From: Cephalopachus bancanus
Taxonomy: Eukaryota > Chordata > Mammalia > Primates > Tarsiidae
DNA: 64,000 nt
Assembly: GCA_027257055.1 (NCBI GenBank)
Contig: JAPVLO010000277.1
Coordinates: 930,001-994,000 of the forward strand
Direction of reading: 5' to 3'
Positions 22,746 to 34,379 of the stretch are shown piece by piece. The notes below the pieces were generated by a model. It saw only the letters and a program-made list of their open reading frames with translations, did no database searches and was not told where the DNA came from. The position numbers and the translations under genes were made by a program. Position 1 is the first letter of the stretch, and each line of letters begins with the position of its first letter.

Positions 22746-23980
22746 CTCATGGAGCCTTCAGTTTCTTCCATTCTAACGCCCAGCCTTGGCAGTAAAACCA
22801 CAGGAGAGACACGAACGTCCAGAGTGAGCCTGGGATGGGGGCAGCTGCTGGGGCTGCAGGGGAGGAGACAGAGGCGAGTTTGGCCCCATGAAATCCCCAG
22901 GCTAGATCTTCTCCATGCCAGACACTTCTGCCGTGGTGGCCATGCTGAAGAGGGCCAGGGCCAGGCTGGGCCAGGGGGTGCAGAGGGGAGGAAGGCTGCA
23001 GGGGAGGTGGAAAGGGAGGTGGAGGGACTGGGGGGGCCCTGCGAAGAAGCTGCAGCCGCCAGAGAGGAGCCTGTGGCTATTTTCACGCTGACTGTCCAGA
23101 GCAGCCAAGACTGAAAAAGCGGCTGTTGGTGGTTGAGAAAGACGTCAACAATCTCAAAACAGCCGAGCCAGGAGGACAGGAAGTATTTCTCAAACCCGTC
23201 TCCCCAAGAACTCAGAGACTGGGGTTTTTAAGGGCAATCCAATGGGCAGGGGCCTAGGGAGTTGGGACTGCGGATTGGTCAGGGCATGGAATCAGAGGGT
23301 CGAGACTGTCTTCTTGACCCGAGTCAGTTTCTGGATGGGGTTATGGGTCACTGGTCCAGCTGGCCTCAGAGGGTCTACAAAGAATTCAGCATCTGGAAGG
23401 TAACCCAAACAGCAGTCTTAGGTTTACGTCCTCTGTAGGAGCAATTGGAGAAGTGACGCGTTTTGTGAACAATGGATGCGGGAGGGAGAATCCCTGGTGA
23501 GCAAGCCTGCTTACACCCTTCAGTCCACGGCAGACCCACAGCCTATTGTTCTTCAAGAGAAAAGCAGGCTTGCTAATCTTGCAGGCAGCCGGGTGGCTAG
23601 GCTATCCATGGAGAAGGAAAAGGTCAAAGAGAAAATAAGTATGACAAACACCTCACTGCTTCGATCTTAAGAAAAATGTGGCCTCCATTACAATTCTAAA
23701 CTTGTGGCCTTTTATTAATTTTATGAAGGTTGTTTCGTGGCTGGCAGCTGGGCCACGACAGCAGGGTCCTCAGGGCTCCACTCGGAATTCACACCCCTCT
23801 CCACAGCCACCTGTGCACAGTGGCCCTCAACCTCCCCCTCCGTGCTGGGGACCACTGCTACCGCCACCACACTCAAGGATTCACCCATCACAACTCTTGG
23901 ACGCTGAGGCCACCAAGTCCTCAGACTCTTATGATATATTCCACACTTCCTTCGTCTATCACCTGCCAAAGGATGCTTAG
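22746..23980. other. GC-rich unclassified sequence upstream of the NSD3 retrocopy
   Basis: 22746-23110 is GC-rich and could be retained NSD3 5' UTR on the minus strand. 23110-23660 has the look of LTR or retroviral internal debris. Open frames here overlap on both strands, as expected in GC-rich DNA. No gene is supported. Confidence 0.35.
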
Positions 23981-24205
23981 ATTGTTTTCATAACTTGCCT
24001 GCGTGAATCATGAAGCCATGGACTTGAAGGTGCAGATATCTCTTTGAGGTACCGGTTGCATTGCCTTCAGATATGTACCCAAGGGCGGGATTGCCAGATT
24101 GCACGGTTGTTCTATTCGTTGTCTTTTAAGGAACCGCCATACTGTGTTCCATTTTATACTTCCGTCAGCACATCCTTGCCAACTTATTATCTCTTGTGTT
24201 AACCG
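23981..24205 (-). mobile_element. L1 ORF2 fragment, antisense
   Basis: GGGCGGGATTGCCAGATTGC and CCGCCATACTGTGTTCCATT are complements of the L1 3' ORF2 region. Another piece follows the LTR at about 25490-25655. Confidence 0.55.
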
Positions 24206-25290
24206 AAACGAGTGAATGAGGCAGGCGTCTCAATTACTCAGGGTTTATTGAGCTAACTTGAGGGCATGCCAGGGAAAAGCCACCAGTCACAGACAGCATC
24301 TGTGGCTCTTTTGTGTTTGTTTGTTTTTTGGAGAGGAGTATTTTCATATTTTGCTTTAAAAGTGGGGGCTAGAGGGACAGACGGGAAGCTGAATGGGTAT
24401 ATGCTTGTGAGACTAACTAGCGCCCAGAATCTACATTTTACATAAGATAAGGTGAATGTTCGAAGAAAAAAAAAAGTAGAAGAAAAAATGGTTACGCAAA
24501 AGCCTGGAGGCGGGGGAAGTTGAAGGAAAGATTGATCTCACTTTGCCTTTTCTGCATCTGGAAAGATAAGCTTGTAATCCACCAAACAGACTTTACTTTG
24601 AGGAGCAAGACTTAGATTGCCTATCTAGAGTTACAGTTGAATGTCCTTGCTTTTGTTTTTGTTATGAGGTTTTTTTTTTAGTAGGAATCTTACTCTTGTC
24701 ACCCAGGCTGGAGTGCAGTGGCACACTCACCACCACTGCAGTCTCGACCTACTAGGCTCAGGTAATCTTTCTGCCTCAGCCTCCCAAGCAGCTGGAACTA
24801 CAGACGCACACCACCATGCCCAGTTAGGTTTTGTGATTTATTGTAGAGACGGGGTCTCACAAGTTGCCCAGGCTGGTTGGTCTCGAACCCACGGGCTCAA
24901 GCAATCCCCTCACCTTGGCCTCCCAAAGTGCTGGGATTACAGGCTGAGCCACCGCCCCCGAATGTCCTTGTTTTATGAGATGACATCTATTGTCAAGGTT
25001 TCAGAGCTAGTAAAAATTTACTTGTACGTCATTTTGGGGGGTTAGTCAGCAGGAAATGCCCGACCCCACCTTCCGTGGGGCTCTAGCTAATGTATAATGT
25101 TTTGACCCAACGTTGTGAAGTAACAGTTATTCATCCAGGAGGAGGATGGCACGTAGCATGACTGAGCCTCTAAGCTTAGCTTTCCTTTTGGCACGCAGCC
25201 AGAGGTTCAGGTGACAGACTGTCCAGGAGGGTCTCTGTCTGGAGACCATTCTTGAAGTCTGAGGGATTCTTCCCCCTTTCCTACATGTGT
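24206..25290 (-). mobile_element. LTR, antisense, with nested Alu
   Basis: The complement of the left end reads CTCAATAAACCCTGAGTAAT, an LTR R/poly(A) signature on the minus strand. GAATGTCCTTG is duplicated on both sides of an Alu at 24668-24958. The right boundary is approximate. Confidence 0.5.
24668..24958 (-). repeat. Alu, antisense
   Basis: T-run and CACCCAGGCTGGAGTGCAGT at left. TSD GAATGTCCTTG lies at 24640 and 24960. Confidence 0.85.
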
Positions 25291-25689
25291 ATTCAGTCAG
25301 GTCCTTTATTTCATAACGGGAGTTTAAGCTATTCCTGTAGGGAAAGCTTTGTCTTAAGGATTATGAAGTTGACTCTTAAAATGGCTTTGTCTCCTGGAAT
25401 CCTTGGGCTAGGTTGGATTACATGGCTAAGTGACACGCAGTTGGCCTTGTGAGACTCTTGTGTGGCACCTTACGGCCATCATTAAGCTTATGGCCACGAT
25501 ATGTGTCTTATTGTACATTACAGTTGCTTTTTTCATTTTGTTTGGTGTGCAGAAACTTTTCTAGTTTTATAGAGTGTTGCCTATTTGTTTCAGCTTTTGT
25601 TACCTTTACTTTTGATGTCATATCCACAAAAATCATCGCCAAGGCCAATGTCAAGGAAATATTATTCAACCATGAAAAAGAAGGAAATC

Positions 25690-25982
25690 TTGGCCGGGCA
25701 CAGAGGTTCAAGTCTGTAATCCCAGCACTTTGGGAGGCCGAGGCGAGAGGACTGCCTGAGCCCGCGGGTTCGAGACCAGCCTGGGCAACATGATGAGACA
25801 TCATCTCTACAATAAATCAAAAAATTAGCTGGGTATGGTAGCGTGTGCCTGTAGTTCCAGCTACTTGGAAGGCTGAGGTAGAAGGATCGCTGGAGCCCAG
25901 TAGGTTGACGCTTAGGTGACCATGAGCATGCCACTGCATTCCAGCCTGGGTGACAGAGTGAGACTCCAACTCAAAAAAAACA
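25690..25982 (+). repeat. Alu dimer
   Basis: TSD AAGAAGGAAATC-like sequence at 25678 and AGAAGGAAATCC at 25982 bracket a full Alu. Confidence 0.9.
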
Positions 25983-26105
25983 GAAGGAAATCCTGTTATT
26001 TGCAGAAACATGGATGAAGCTGGAGGACATTCTGCTGAGTAAAATATGCCAGTCACAGCAAGATAAATGTTGTATAACTACGTGTGGACTCTTCCAAAAT
26101 TAAAC

Positions 26106-26400
26106 TTGGCTGGACAGAGTGGCTCATGCTTGTAATCCCAGCACAGAGGCAGAGGTGAGAAGACTGCCTGAGTCCAGGGGTTCAAGACCAGTCCAGGCAA
26201 CTTAGTGAGATCTCATCTCTACAATAAATAAAAATTTAAAAATAGCCAAGCGTGGTGGTGCATGCCTATAGTTCTAGCTATTTGGAAGGCTGAGGCGAGA
26301 GGATTGCCTGAGCCCAGCAGATCGAGGCTGCGGTGGCCATGAATATGCCATTGCACTCCAGCCTGGGCAACAGAGTGAGACTCTGATTAAAAAAAAAAAT
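26106..26400 (+). repeat. Alu dimer
   Basis: GGCTGGACAGAGTGGCTCAT to A-run. AAAATTAAACTT is duplicated on both sides. Confidence 0.9.
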
Positions 26401-26626
26401 TAAACTTATAAAAATAGAGTAGAATGGTGGTTGCCAGGGACTGGGAGATGGAATAAATGGGACGCTGTTGATCAAAGGTGACAAGCTTTCAGTTATAAGA
26501 TAAACAAGTTCTGGGGACGTACAGCATGAGGAGATAGAGTATTCATTACTTAAATTGGGATAATCATTACATAATATATACATAAATCACATCATCCTGG
26601 TATACACCTTGAAAATATACAATTTT

Positions 26627-26925
26627 GCCGGGCTCGGTGGCTCAGCCTGTAATCCTGCGCCTTTGGGAGACTGAGGTGAGTGGATTGCCTGAGCCCAAGG
26701 GTTTGAGACCCGCCTGGGCAGTGAGACCTCATCTCTACGATAAATCAAAAAATCAGCCAGTCATGGTAGCACACGCCTGTAATTCCGGCTACTCGGAAGG
26801 CTGAGGCGGAAGGATCGCCGGAGCCCAGCGGGTCGAGGCTGCGGTGACCAGGAGCGGCCACTGCACTCCAGTCTGGGCGACAGAGTGAGACTCCAACTCA
26901 AAAAAAAAAAGAAAAGAAAAGAAAA
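26627..26925 (+). repeat. Alu, lineage-specific type
   Basis: GCCGGGCTCGGTGGCTCAGC to A/G-rich tail. Flanks share an ATACAATTTTG / AGACAATTTTG duplication. Confidence 0.9.
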
Positions 26926-27643
26926 TAGACAATTTTGAATTGTCAATTAAATATTTCCAAATTAAAAACAATTTTTTAAAAAGTGAAATATGAAACTGTC
27001 ATATGATTCAGACTACTCCTGAATATTTACTCAAGAGAAATGAAAACATATATTCTTACAAAAACTTGCACATGAATATGCATAGCAACTTTATTTTCAA
27101 AAACCTGAAAAAAACTTGAAGCAATCAAATGTTCCTCAAAAGAGGACTGCATAAACACACAGGTGTATATTTATACCATGGTACTCAGCAGTAAAAAAAA
27201 AAAAAAAAAAAAAAATTGAACAACCAATACGTGTTGTAGCAGGCTAAATTTTAAATTTTAAATTTATGCTCAGTGAAAGTGGTGGCCTGAAGGCTTGAGA
27301 GTGGAGGAGGCAGATCAGAAAGGAAAAGTTAAGAGAGTCATGAAGAAATGTTGGGGAAACAGATATGTTCATTAGCTTGAATGTGATGATGGTTTCACAA
27401 AAGTATACACATGCCAAAATGTATCCAACTGTACACTCTAATATTTGCAGTTTATTGTATGTCTTTTATACCTCGGTAAAAATACTTTATAAAATAATGA
27501 CAATTATTAAAAATGGCTTAGAGTAACTAAGCATGTACATGCAGCATGTAAAAATACTATTTATGAGGAATTTATAATGACATTGATATATAGTAAATGT
27601 CAAGTTATAAAAGCAGGGAATCTAATTACAAGAATATTAAGTT

Positions 27644-27716
27644 GGGCAACCCCCTAGGCTCCCCGCCCGCTGTGGGACCTTCTCTGTCTTCTCAATAAAT
27701 CCTGCTTTAAAAAAGA
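27644..27716 (+). mobile_element. Short polyadenylated retroposon, copy A (R-region-like)
   Basis: About 63 bp starting GGGCAACCCC, with GCTGTGGGACC, then CTCAATAAATCCTGCTTT and a short A-tail. A perfect 13-bp target duplication AGAATATTAAGTT lies at 27631-27643 and 27717-27729. Two more copies occur at 51611 and 63638. AATAAA about 10 nt before the tail shows it derives from a polyadenylated transcript. The motif order resembles a retroviral LTR R region. No coding potential. Confidence 0.8.
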
Positions 27717-27797
27717 AGAATATTAAGTTTACAACTATGCAAAACAAAATATTAAGCAACACACTAAGTACAGATGAAACGTCCTTTAAAAACACGC

Positions 27798-27930
27798 AGG
27801 TTGGACCAAGCATGGTGGTGCAGGTTTTTACTTTCAGCACTTTGGGAGGCCGAGACAAGATGATAGCTTGAGACCAGTAGTTTCAGACCAGCCTGGCCAA
27901 CACAGCAAGATCCTCTCTCTATTTACATTC
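27798..27930 (+). repeat. Alu-like left monomer
   Basis: A single arm (GACCAAGCATGGTGGTGCAG through CCTGGCCAACACAGCAAGA), consistent with a free left monomer or a truncated old Alu. Confidence 0.65.
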
Positions 27931-28408
27931 AATTTTTTAAAATTTTAGGTAAAAACAGAAACACTCAGATCACCTCTGAGAGGTAAGGTTCAAGTATAGC
28001 TTTTCTTCCTTGTCTTTTTGGAATTTTCTAAATACTAAACTTTCTAAATATTAATTTTCTAAAACTAGCATTTTGAATTTCTGTCATACTATAAAAACTG
28101 AACAAATTTAATTTCTTTTGAAAAGAAAAAGCATCTAGTTCTCAGGCCTCCATGAGGACTTTTGGAAAGCCCAGCCGGGGGAGCAGTGCCTTCGTCAGTG
28201 GGAAAAGCTGTCAAACAGGAAAGGGCTGTCTGTTTTGTCCACCACAGCTGCCTCAGAGCTGCTCAAGGTAACACACCTACTGGAGCAAGACATACCCCAG
28301 ACCTGAGAGGCTTGTTGCAGGGCATGCCCAGCCCCCCCCCCGTCTCTCTGTTCTCTGAAGCCCAGCGTCAGACCTTGTCGCCAGCCTTCTCAACAGAAGC
28401 TCCTGGCC

Positions 28409-30309
28409 ATGAAGCCTATCCTCATTGTGCTTGTCTTTCTCCTCCTTGGGGAGCCAGCGCTGTCAGGTAAAATGGGAATCTTCCTGGTGGGGAAGGGTGC
28501 TTCGTCTAGAAGAGCAATGGCATTGACAACCCTACGTAGATTTACTCCACCATGAGCCCCTTCATTTTCAATGTAGAAAAAGCATCAGCCACCTTGATGT
28601 CAGCACAGTCTGAGCTTGAATCTTGGCTCTCAGTTTGATAGCGATACAGCTTTGGCCAAAGATCTGAGCCTTATTTCTTCACTGACAGTGAAAGAAGAGT
28701 TTTGCAAGAACTAAATGGGTAATGTATCGAACATCCCTACACACAATAGGAAAAGTACCTTGCTTGTAAGAGCTACCATTATATTTTCATTAGTAATTCC
28801 CCATCCTATTTTGCACTGTTCCTTTGTTGCTAATTCAGGATCATATCTCGATATAATAGTCCAAACTAGCAAACAGGATAACACAATTTGTTCCGTTTTC
28901 TCATACACTGAAATTGCTGATGGCTAGTTTACTGTTTGTGGATCCTTGGTTCCATGAGGGAACATATTTAGAACGGCTTGTTTCAAGAGAATCGCTGAGC
29001 TTTCTGTGGGAGAAGAAGTGCTTGACCAGATGAGGTAGCCAGGGAGACATAAGGCAGAGTGTGACTGGCCTTGCACCTAGCTTCGAAATACATCCTTTTC
29101 TGACTTCAGAAATCTCATTTTGAATATTCTCTTCGCTCGTTGTTACTCAGTCAGTTCACATTCTTATGCTGTATGGTCCCATCCAAATTTTCAGCCTCCC
29201 TAAACTATTCTTTCGGCAGATAAACCAGGTATTCAGATACGTGACTTGACAGGCTGTATTTAAGAATCCAGAGCTCTTGAAGCTGTTGATGGGACCGATT
29301 CCACTATGGGTTATGGCCATGGATTCGTAACCTTCAGAAAGTCAGCAGCTCCATCCGTCTACAGTTGTCTTAGTCAGCTCAGGCTGCCATAGCAAAATAC
29401 TGCAGACTAAGCCGGGCTCGGTGGCTCAGCCTGTAATCCCGCGCCTTTGGGAGGCTGAGGTGAGTGGATTGCCTGAGCCCGCGGGTTCGAGACCCGCCTG
29501 GGCAGCGAGACCTCAGCTCTACAATAAATCAAAAAATCAGCTGGGCTATGGTAGCGCCTGCCTGTAATTCCAGCTACTTGGAAGGCTGAGGCGGAAGGAT
29601 CGCTGGAGCCCAGCCGGTCGAGGCTGCGGTGGCCGGGAGCGGCCACTGCACTCCAGTCTGGGCAACAGAGTGAGACTCCAACTAAAAAAAAAAAAAAAAA
29701 AAATACTGCAGACTGAATGGCTTAGACAAAATTTATTTTCTCACTGTTCTGAAAGTTGGGAAATCTAAGATCAAGATGCCGGCAGATTCTACTTCTGGTG
29801 AAAGCTCTCCTCCAAACTTGTAGATGGCCATCTTTTTTCCTGTGCTCTCCACCAATAAAGTCATCAATCATATTGGATGAGTCTACCAACCTTGTGGATT
29901 AGGGCTCCATGCTTATGACCTTATTTAACCTAATACCTCCTAAAAGTCTTATCTCCAGATATAGTCACATTTGGAGTTAGGGCTTCAGCATATGAATTTG
30001 GGGGTGAGACAATTCAGCCCCTTTCACCAGTTAATTTCTTTTCAATTATAGAATCAATTATTAGGACCAAGTCTCCTTGGAATCTAGTTGGATAAAAATT
30101 GAGGGACCCGTCATTTGATGGTCCAAAAAAGCCTGTAGTGAATTACCTTTCCATTCCTTTTCCTTCCAGGTTTCAGTCTATTCTCATCAGAAATACACAA
30201 GAAATGCCATAAAAATGGCATCTGCAGACTCCAGTGCTATGGGAGTGAAATGTTAGTTGCCTACTGTATGTTTCAGCTGGAGTGCTGCGTCAAGGGAAAT
30301 CCTCCCTGA
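28409..30309 (+). CDS. DEFB134: Beta-defensin 134 (two exons)
   Basis: Exon 1 (28409-28466) starts at ATG in GGCCATGAAG and encodes the hydrophobic signal peptide MKPILIVLVFLLLGEPALS. It ends in phase 1 at CAG/GTAAAA. Exon 2 (30170-30309) follows the acceptor TCCTTCCAG and ends at TGA. The 65-residue product has cysteines at 32, 38, 42, 52, 58 and 59 (C-x5-C-x3-C-x9-C-x5-CC). It carries HKKCHKNGICRLQC and MLVAYCMFQLECC, matching human DEFB134 as I recall it. Predicted role: secreted cationic host-defence peptide, likely reproductive-tract. The 1.7-kb intron contains a MIR, an old repeat and an Alu. No TATA box or AATAAA is obvious within a few hundred bases of the ends. Both splice sites are canonical and no frame is broken, so I regard the gene as intact. 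Confidence 0.95.
28590..28775 (+). repeat. MIR-like ancient SINE in DEFB134 intron
   Basis: Order CTGAGCTTGAATCTTGGCTC, TTATTTCTTCACTGACAGTG, then AAATGGGTAATGTA is MIR-like. Confidence 0.55.
29366..30035 (+). repeat. Ancient interspersed repeat (second copy), split by Alu
   Basis: It shares its ends and internal blocks with the copy at 1655-1975 (GTAGATGGCCATC, CATATGAATTTGGGGG, AATTCAGCCCC). The Alu at 29410-29703 duplicates AAATACTGCAGACT of the target. Confidence 0.6.
29410..29703 (+). repeat. Alu, lineage-specific type, DEFB134 intron
   Basis: Full dimer with a clean ~14-bp target duplication at 29394 and 29701, indicating a recent insertion into the intron. Confidence 0.92.
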
Positions 30310-32950
30310 CACGAGAAACTGGTGAATGCCAGTCAACCTGAAGACACTTAGCCCCCTCATTTTCACAAAGCCAGGACATTTAGATTACAGTGCGACCATG
30401 TGACATATCCACGACTTTCAGCAATTTTTTATAAGCCACCGGGATCTTATGATCTTGAATTGGAAGAGCTGAGCTGTAGCCTTTTTTCAAAAAGCTAGAC
30501 TTTTCACAAAAACAACTTGGAGGGTACTTTCCCCCTTCAAAGTAATATCCAACGCTCTCCTTGGCGCCTGCTTCGCCCCCTAATCGTAGAAAGGATATCT
30601 TGACAATTTAGAGAGGCCTCAATGGAAACTGTTGGCACCCTCCTTCCCATCCCTTCAGCTCCCAGTTCCCCATTCTGTGAACCTCCCTCTGCACAGGAGC
30701 AAACTTGCTCAGGTCCTCAGCAAGAGACCTTGCACACCTCTCACGTAGACCCCATAGGCAGGACTCGGCTGCAGGCTGACCAGACTCTTAACGGAGACCG
30801 ACCCTGAAGGTCCCCTGGAAATGGAAGGATAGAAACCATCGAGGAGTGGCCTGTCACGGGGTGATGGCTCATCCACCTCCTTAAGTTTCAGTGAAGCAAG
30901 GGCACTTCCGCCTCGCCCCACAGAGTTCAACTGCAGGCCTATAACACTGCTGGGCTGTGACTGAGTGCTGACCTCTCAGCAGCCCGTGATGCCACCTCTG
31001 CTGTCCACCCTCCGATCCCGCTGGCTGGGTGTCAGCCTCTGGGCCTAGGAGCTACGCTGCGGTGATCCTGTTTTGCTATATGTGTAACTAATAAACTGTG
31101 TAAACCCATTTGGACTCGTTTTCTTTACTCGCCGGTCTTACGAAGGTGTAGCCGGAAAACATAGCAACTTCTGCCATGGTGCTGATGACTCTACCGGCTA
31201 CTGCTGGCTGCCGATTTCCTGTCTGATTGCTCAGCGCCATCATCCCATCTGCAGACGCACGAATGTGTGAGTTCTGTATCCGCCGCGCACGATGAAGAGT
31301 TGGGTGGCAGAGGAGGGTGGATTCTGATGGTGGGGCAACTTCTGTTAGCTTCGGTGGCGGCCGTGGCTTGGAGGCTTCATAATTCTGGCAGGCTATGTGC
31401 AGCTAGAGCCCCACCCTCCCAGGGCTGAGGATACAGTGGCTGAGGATACAGTTCCTGGGCTGAGGTGACAGCACATCCTGCCCAGCCACTCACAGCTACG
31501 GGGAAGAGATGAAAAGAGGACAGTGGGTGAAAAAGCACCAGAAGTCGTAAGGGGTTCTGGACCTCCCGACAATGTCTGACCTTTGAGCACACCCAGTGTT
31601 GGTGTCTTTACGGTGGAAGATATTAAAAATCCAATGGAGAGTGTCCTCTCAACAGACCAAACTCTCCTGTGTAGTCTGTATGGGAAGCAGGTTAAAATGG
31701 AGTGGGATCAGACAGAGCCTGGAGTTGTACCATGATTTCTACAAGGTACGCAGAGTACACGATGGCCCCAGAGAATAGACTCTGAGGGAGGCTGGAGGGT
31801 CCTCACCTGAAGAGTAACAAATTATCTGGAAATGTGACCTCATAACATCCCAGATCTCCTTAGGCTTGCTTCTCATTGTACCCTGCCCAGTTGAATGCAA
31901 GTTCTCTATAAGCATAGATGAAGAGAAATCTGGAAACAATTCAACCTACTGGCAAGCTAAAGAACAAAGTGAGGTGACACTTTAGAGATGGACCAGAGAG
32001 CCGAGCTCCAAAGCCAGGGAGAGTCTGAGTTCTCTCTGCTAGAAGATACTCTCTGGAATCCGGTTAACTCCTGCAGAGACAGAACGTCTCACTCCTACCA
32101 GAAATTAAAATAAGGATTTCACCTCAGGGCCAGGCAATTAGAGGCCTCCCCTGTGCCCCGGAGCCTGCTGAAATTATTCACACATACCAATCTTAAACCT
32201 GCCTCTCAGTTCCTTCCCATGGAAACTTGTCAGTCCTGTGCTGCATCTGCCTTACTTTTGTTAAAGCCAAACCTTTGCATTCACACACCCTGTCAGGAAA
32301 TGAACTCTATTACCACAATGGCAGCTGCAAACGCCTTTATTCTTTTGAGAGAAAACATGTGTGTTACATGAGTGCCCTCCAGCTCTGCTAGGCTTCTTTA
32401 AATATGGAACCTGAGAAGAAATGGGCTAAATTTGGTTGATCTCTGTACAATGACACTTCCAAAAAGAAACTCAATTCCAAGAGCCACAGCCTTTTTAAAA
32501 ATAATGTAAGTATTTGCCAAACACCTCAGTAAGGAAACAAAATGGGAAAGGGTTTTGCTGCAATGTAGAGCAAACTTTCTTCAACATTGTTTCTGGATAC
32601 TACTCCCTGAAATCTCATGCATCCAGTGGCAAAAATTGCATTGTCTAAAAGTGATGTATAGAATTTGTCTGGGATGTCTAGAATTTGCAAAAGATTCTAA
32701 GAAGCCTTCAAAGGCAAGAAAAAACTCTTTCGGGAAACTCATTTTCACTAAGAGCTTTTTTTAAAATATATTTTCCCCCAGTTTTATTGAGGTATGATTG
32801 ACAAAGAAAATTTGTATCTTGAAGTTGTACAATGTGATAATTTGACATACATATACTTTGTTTGGTACTTACTACAATCACATCTATCACCACCTATAGT
32901 TACTATTCGTGGGGGAGAGGATATTTGAAATTTATCCTCCTATTCAATTT
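30310..32950. other. DEFB134 downstream region, no gene seen
   Basis: 30310-30600 is probably the 3' UTR and flank of DEFB134. 30600-31110 ends with TAACTAATAAACTGTGTAAA and may be an old LTR. 32100-32400 shares blocks (TGAAATTATTCA, CCAATCTTAAACC, TTCCCATGGAAA) with 33830-33890, so both are probably pieces of one old LTR family. Overlapping short frames give no supported gene. Confidence 0.4.
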
Positions 32951-32955
32951 CTTTC

Positions 32956-33245
32956 TTTTTTTTTTTTGAGTTGGAGTCTCACTCCGTCGCCCAGACTGGA
33001 GTGCAGTGGCCGCCCCCGGTCACCGCAGCCTCGACCTGCTGGGCTCCGGGGATCCTTCCGCCTCAGCCTTCCGAGTAGCTGGAGTTACAGGCACGCGCTA
33101 CCGCACCCGGCTAATTTTTTGATTTATTGTAGAAAGGAGGTCCCACCAAGTTGCCCAGGCGGGTCTCGAACCCGCGGGCTCAGGCAATCCACTCACTTCA
33201 CCCTCCCAAGGCGCGGGATTACAGGCTGAGCCACCGAGCCTGGCT
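32956..33245 (-). repeat. Alu, antisense, lineage-specific type
   Basis: T-run, GGAGTCTCACTCCGTCGCCC, then CTGAGCCACCGAGCCTGGC. Low divergence from the other young Alus in the window. Confidence 0.9.
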
Positions 33246-33439
33246 CTTATCCGATTTCAAGTAAACAATACAGTATTATAACAGTACGATATCATTAACT
33301 ATAGCTGTACATTAAATCCCCAGAACTTATTTGTCTCATAACTGAAAGTTTGCGCCAATCTCTCTCCATTAGGCCCCACCCACACAGCCTCTGGCAACAA
33401 GTATTCTCCCCTCTGCTTCTGTGAACAGGGTTGGCGCTT

Positions 33440-33960
33440 TTAAAACAGGGGCCCCAAACCTCATGTGAGGATGCACCAAGGTGTCACCATCAGTCGTGAA
33501 CTTCCTGGCCTCTAGAACTGTGAAATCAATTTATGTTGTTTATTATAGGCCATCCTGTCTTAGGTATTTTCTTACAGTAGCTCTCAAGGACAAAGATAAC
33601 ATCTCCTATTTTCTGTATGCTACTAATTGGATATTTGGGTCCTTGCTGACTCTGAAGAGGCCACTGGAGTTAGCCAATTCCTGGAGACAGCAAGTAAACA
33701 ACTTCCCCACAAGTGTGGTTTTCAAATACAAACCAACCGATCCAGAGTCCACACCTCAACCACCACCTTTCTCAGACTGCCGTACCACAGACCGTCATCC
33801 ACCAGCCCTCATGGCCCCAGAACGTGCTGAAATTCTTCAAACTGGCCAATCTTAAACCCTCTCATCCTGCTTCCCTGTCCTTCCTGTGGAAACCACAGTA
33901 AAATATCTATTTCTCTTGTGCATTTCTTATTCATCTCCTGAGTTAATTTAGTTTTTCTAA
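33440..33960 (+). repeat. Old LTR-like sequence
   Basis: CTAGAACTGTGAAATCAATT and TATTATAGGCCATCCTGTCT are typical of a MaLR-like LTR 3' end. The following 300 bp match the 32.1-32.4 kb segment. Boundaries uncertain. Confidence 0.45.
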
Positions 33961-34379
33961 ATTATTCGTACTGGGTTTCAGATTTCCCTTGCATCTCACT
34001 GAGCTTTTAAAAACTCAACATTGTAAATCCTTTAACCACAAAACAAGGAAACAAAAATTAAAAATAAACAAATAAAAATTCTTTTAAATTTTTATCTGAA
34101 ATCTCAAGAATTTCTTTCTGATTAAGACCTTTTGCTGAAGAATTAAAATCCATGCTCCCTTGGTGTGGGGGAGGGTCATACGTTCTTGTTTTCATTTTTC
34201 TTGTGTCTTTACATTGATTTCCGCCCATGGGGTGTAATCGTCGCCTCTCCTTATTTTTAAATGTACGTGCACTGGTGAAGACATTTTTCCTAAAGATGTG
34301 TCAGTGATGTTCGCTGACTGTTTCTGGGTGCACGCAGCGGTGACTCCTCCGTGTGATCTGCTTGGCTATAAACAGCGTC

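Larger units (their letters stand above)
25655..27490 (+). mobile_element. L1 3' fragments, sense, with three Alus
   Basis: L1 pieces at 25655-25690, 25983-26105, 26401-26626 and 26930-27490 (CCATGAAAAAGAAGGAAATC, ACATGGATGAAGCTGGA, and a 3' UTR tail at about 27380-27480). Alus separate them at 25690-25982, 26106-26400 and 26627-26925. Confidence 0.6.

Noticed and set aside
22749..23114. 121-codon ORF upstream of the NSD3 copy
   Set aside because: It is GC-rich, both strands are open and there are no family features. It may be 5' UTR of the retrocopy.
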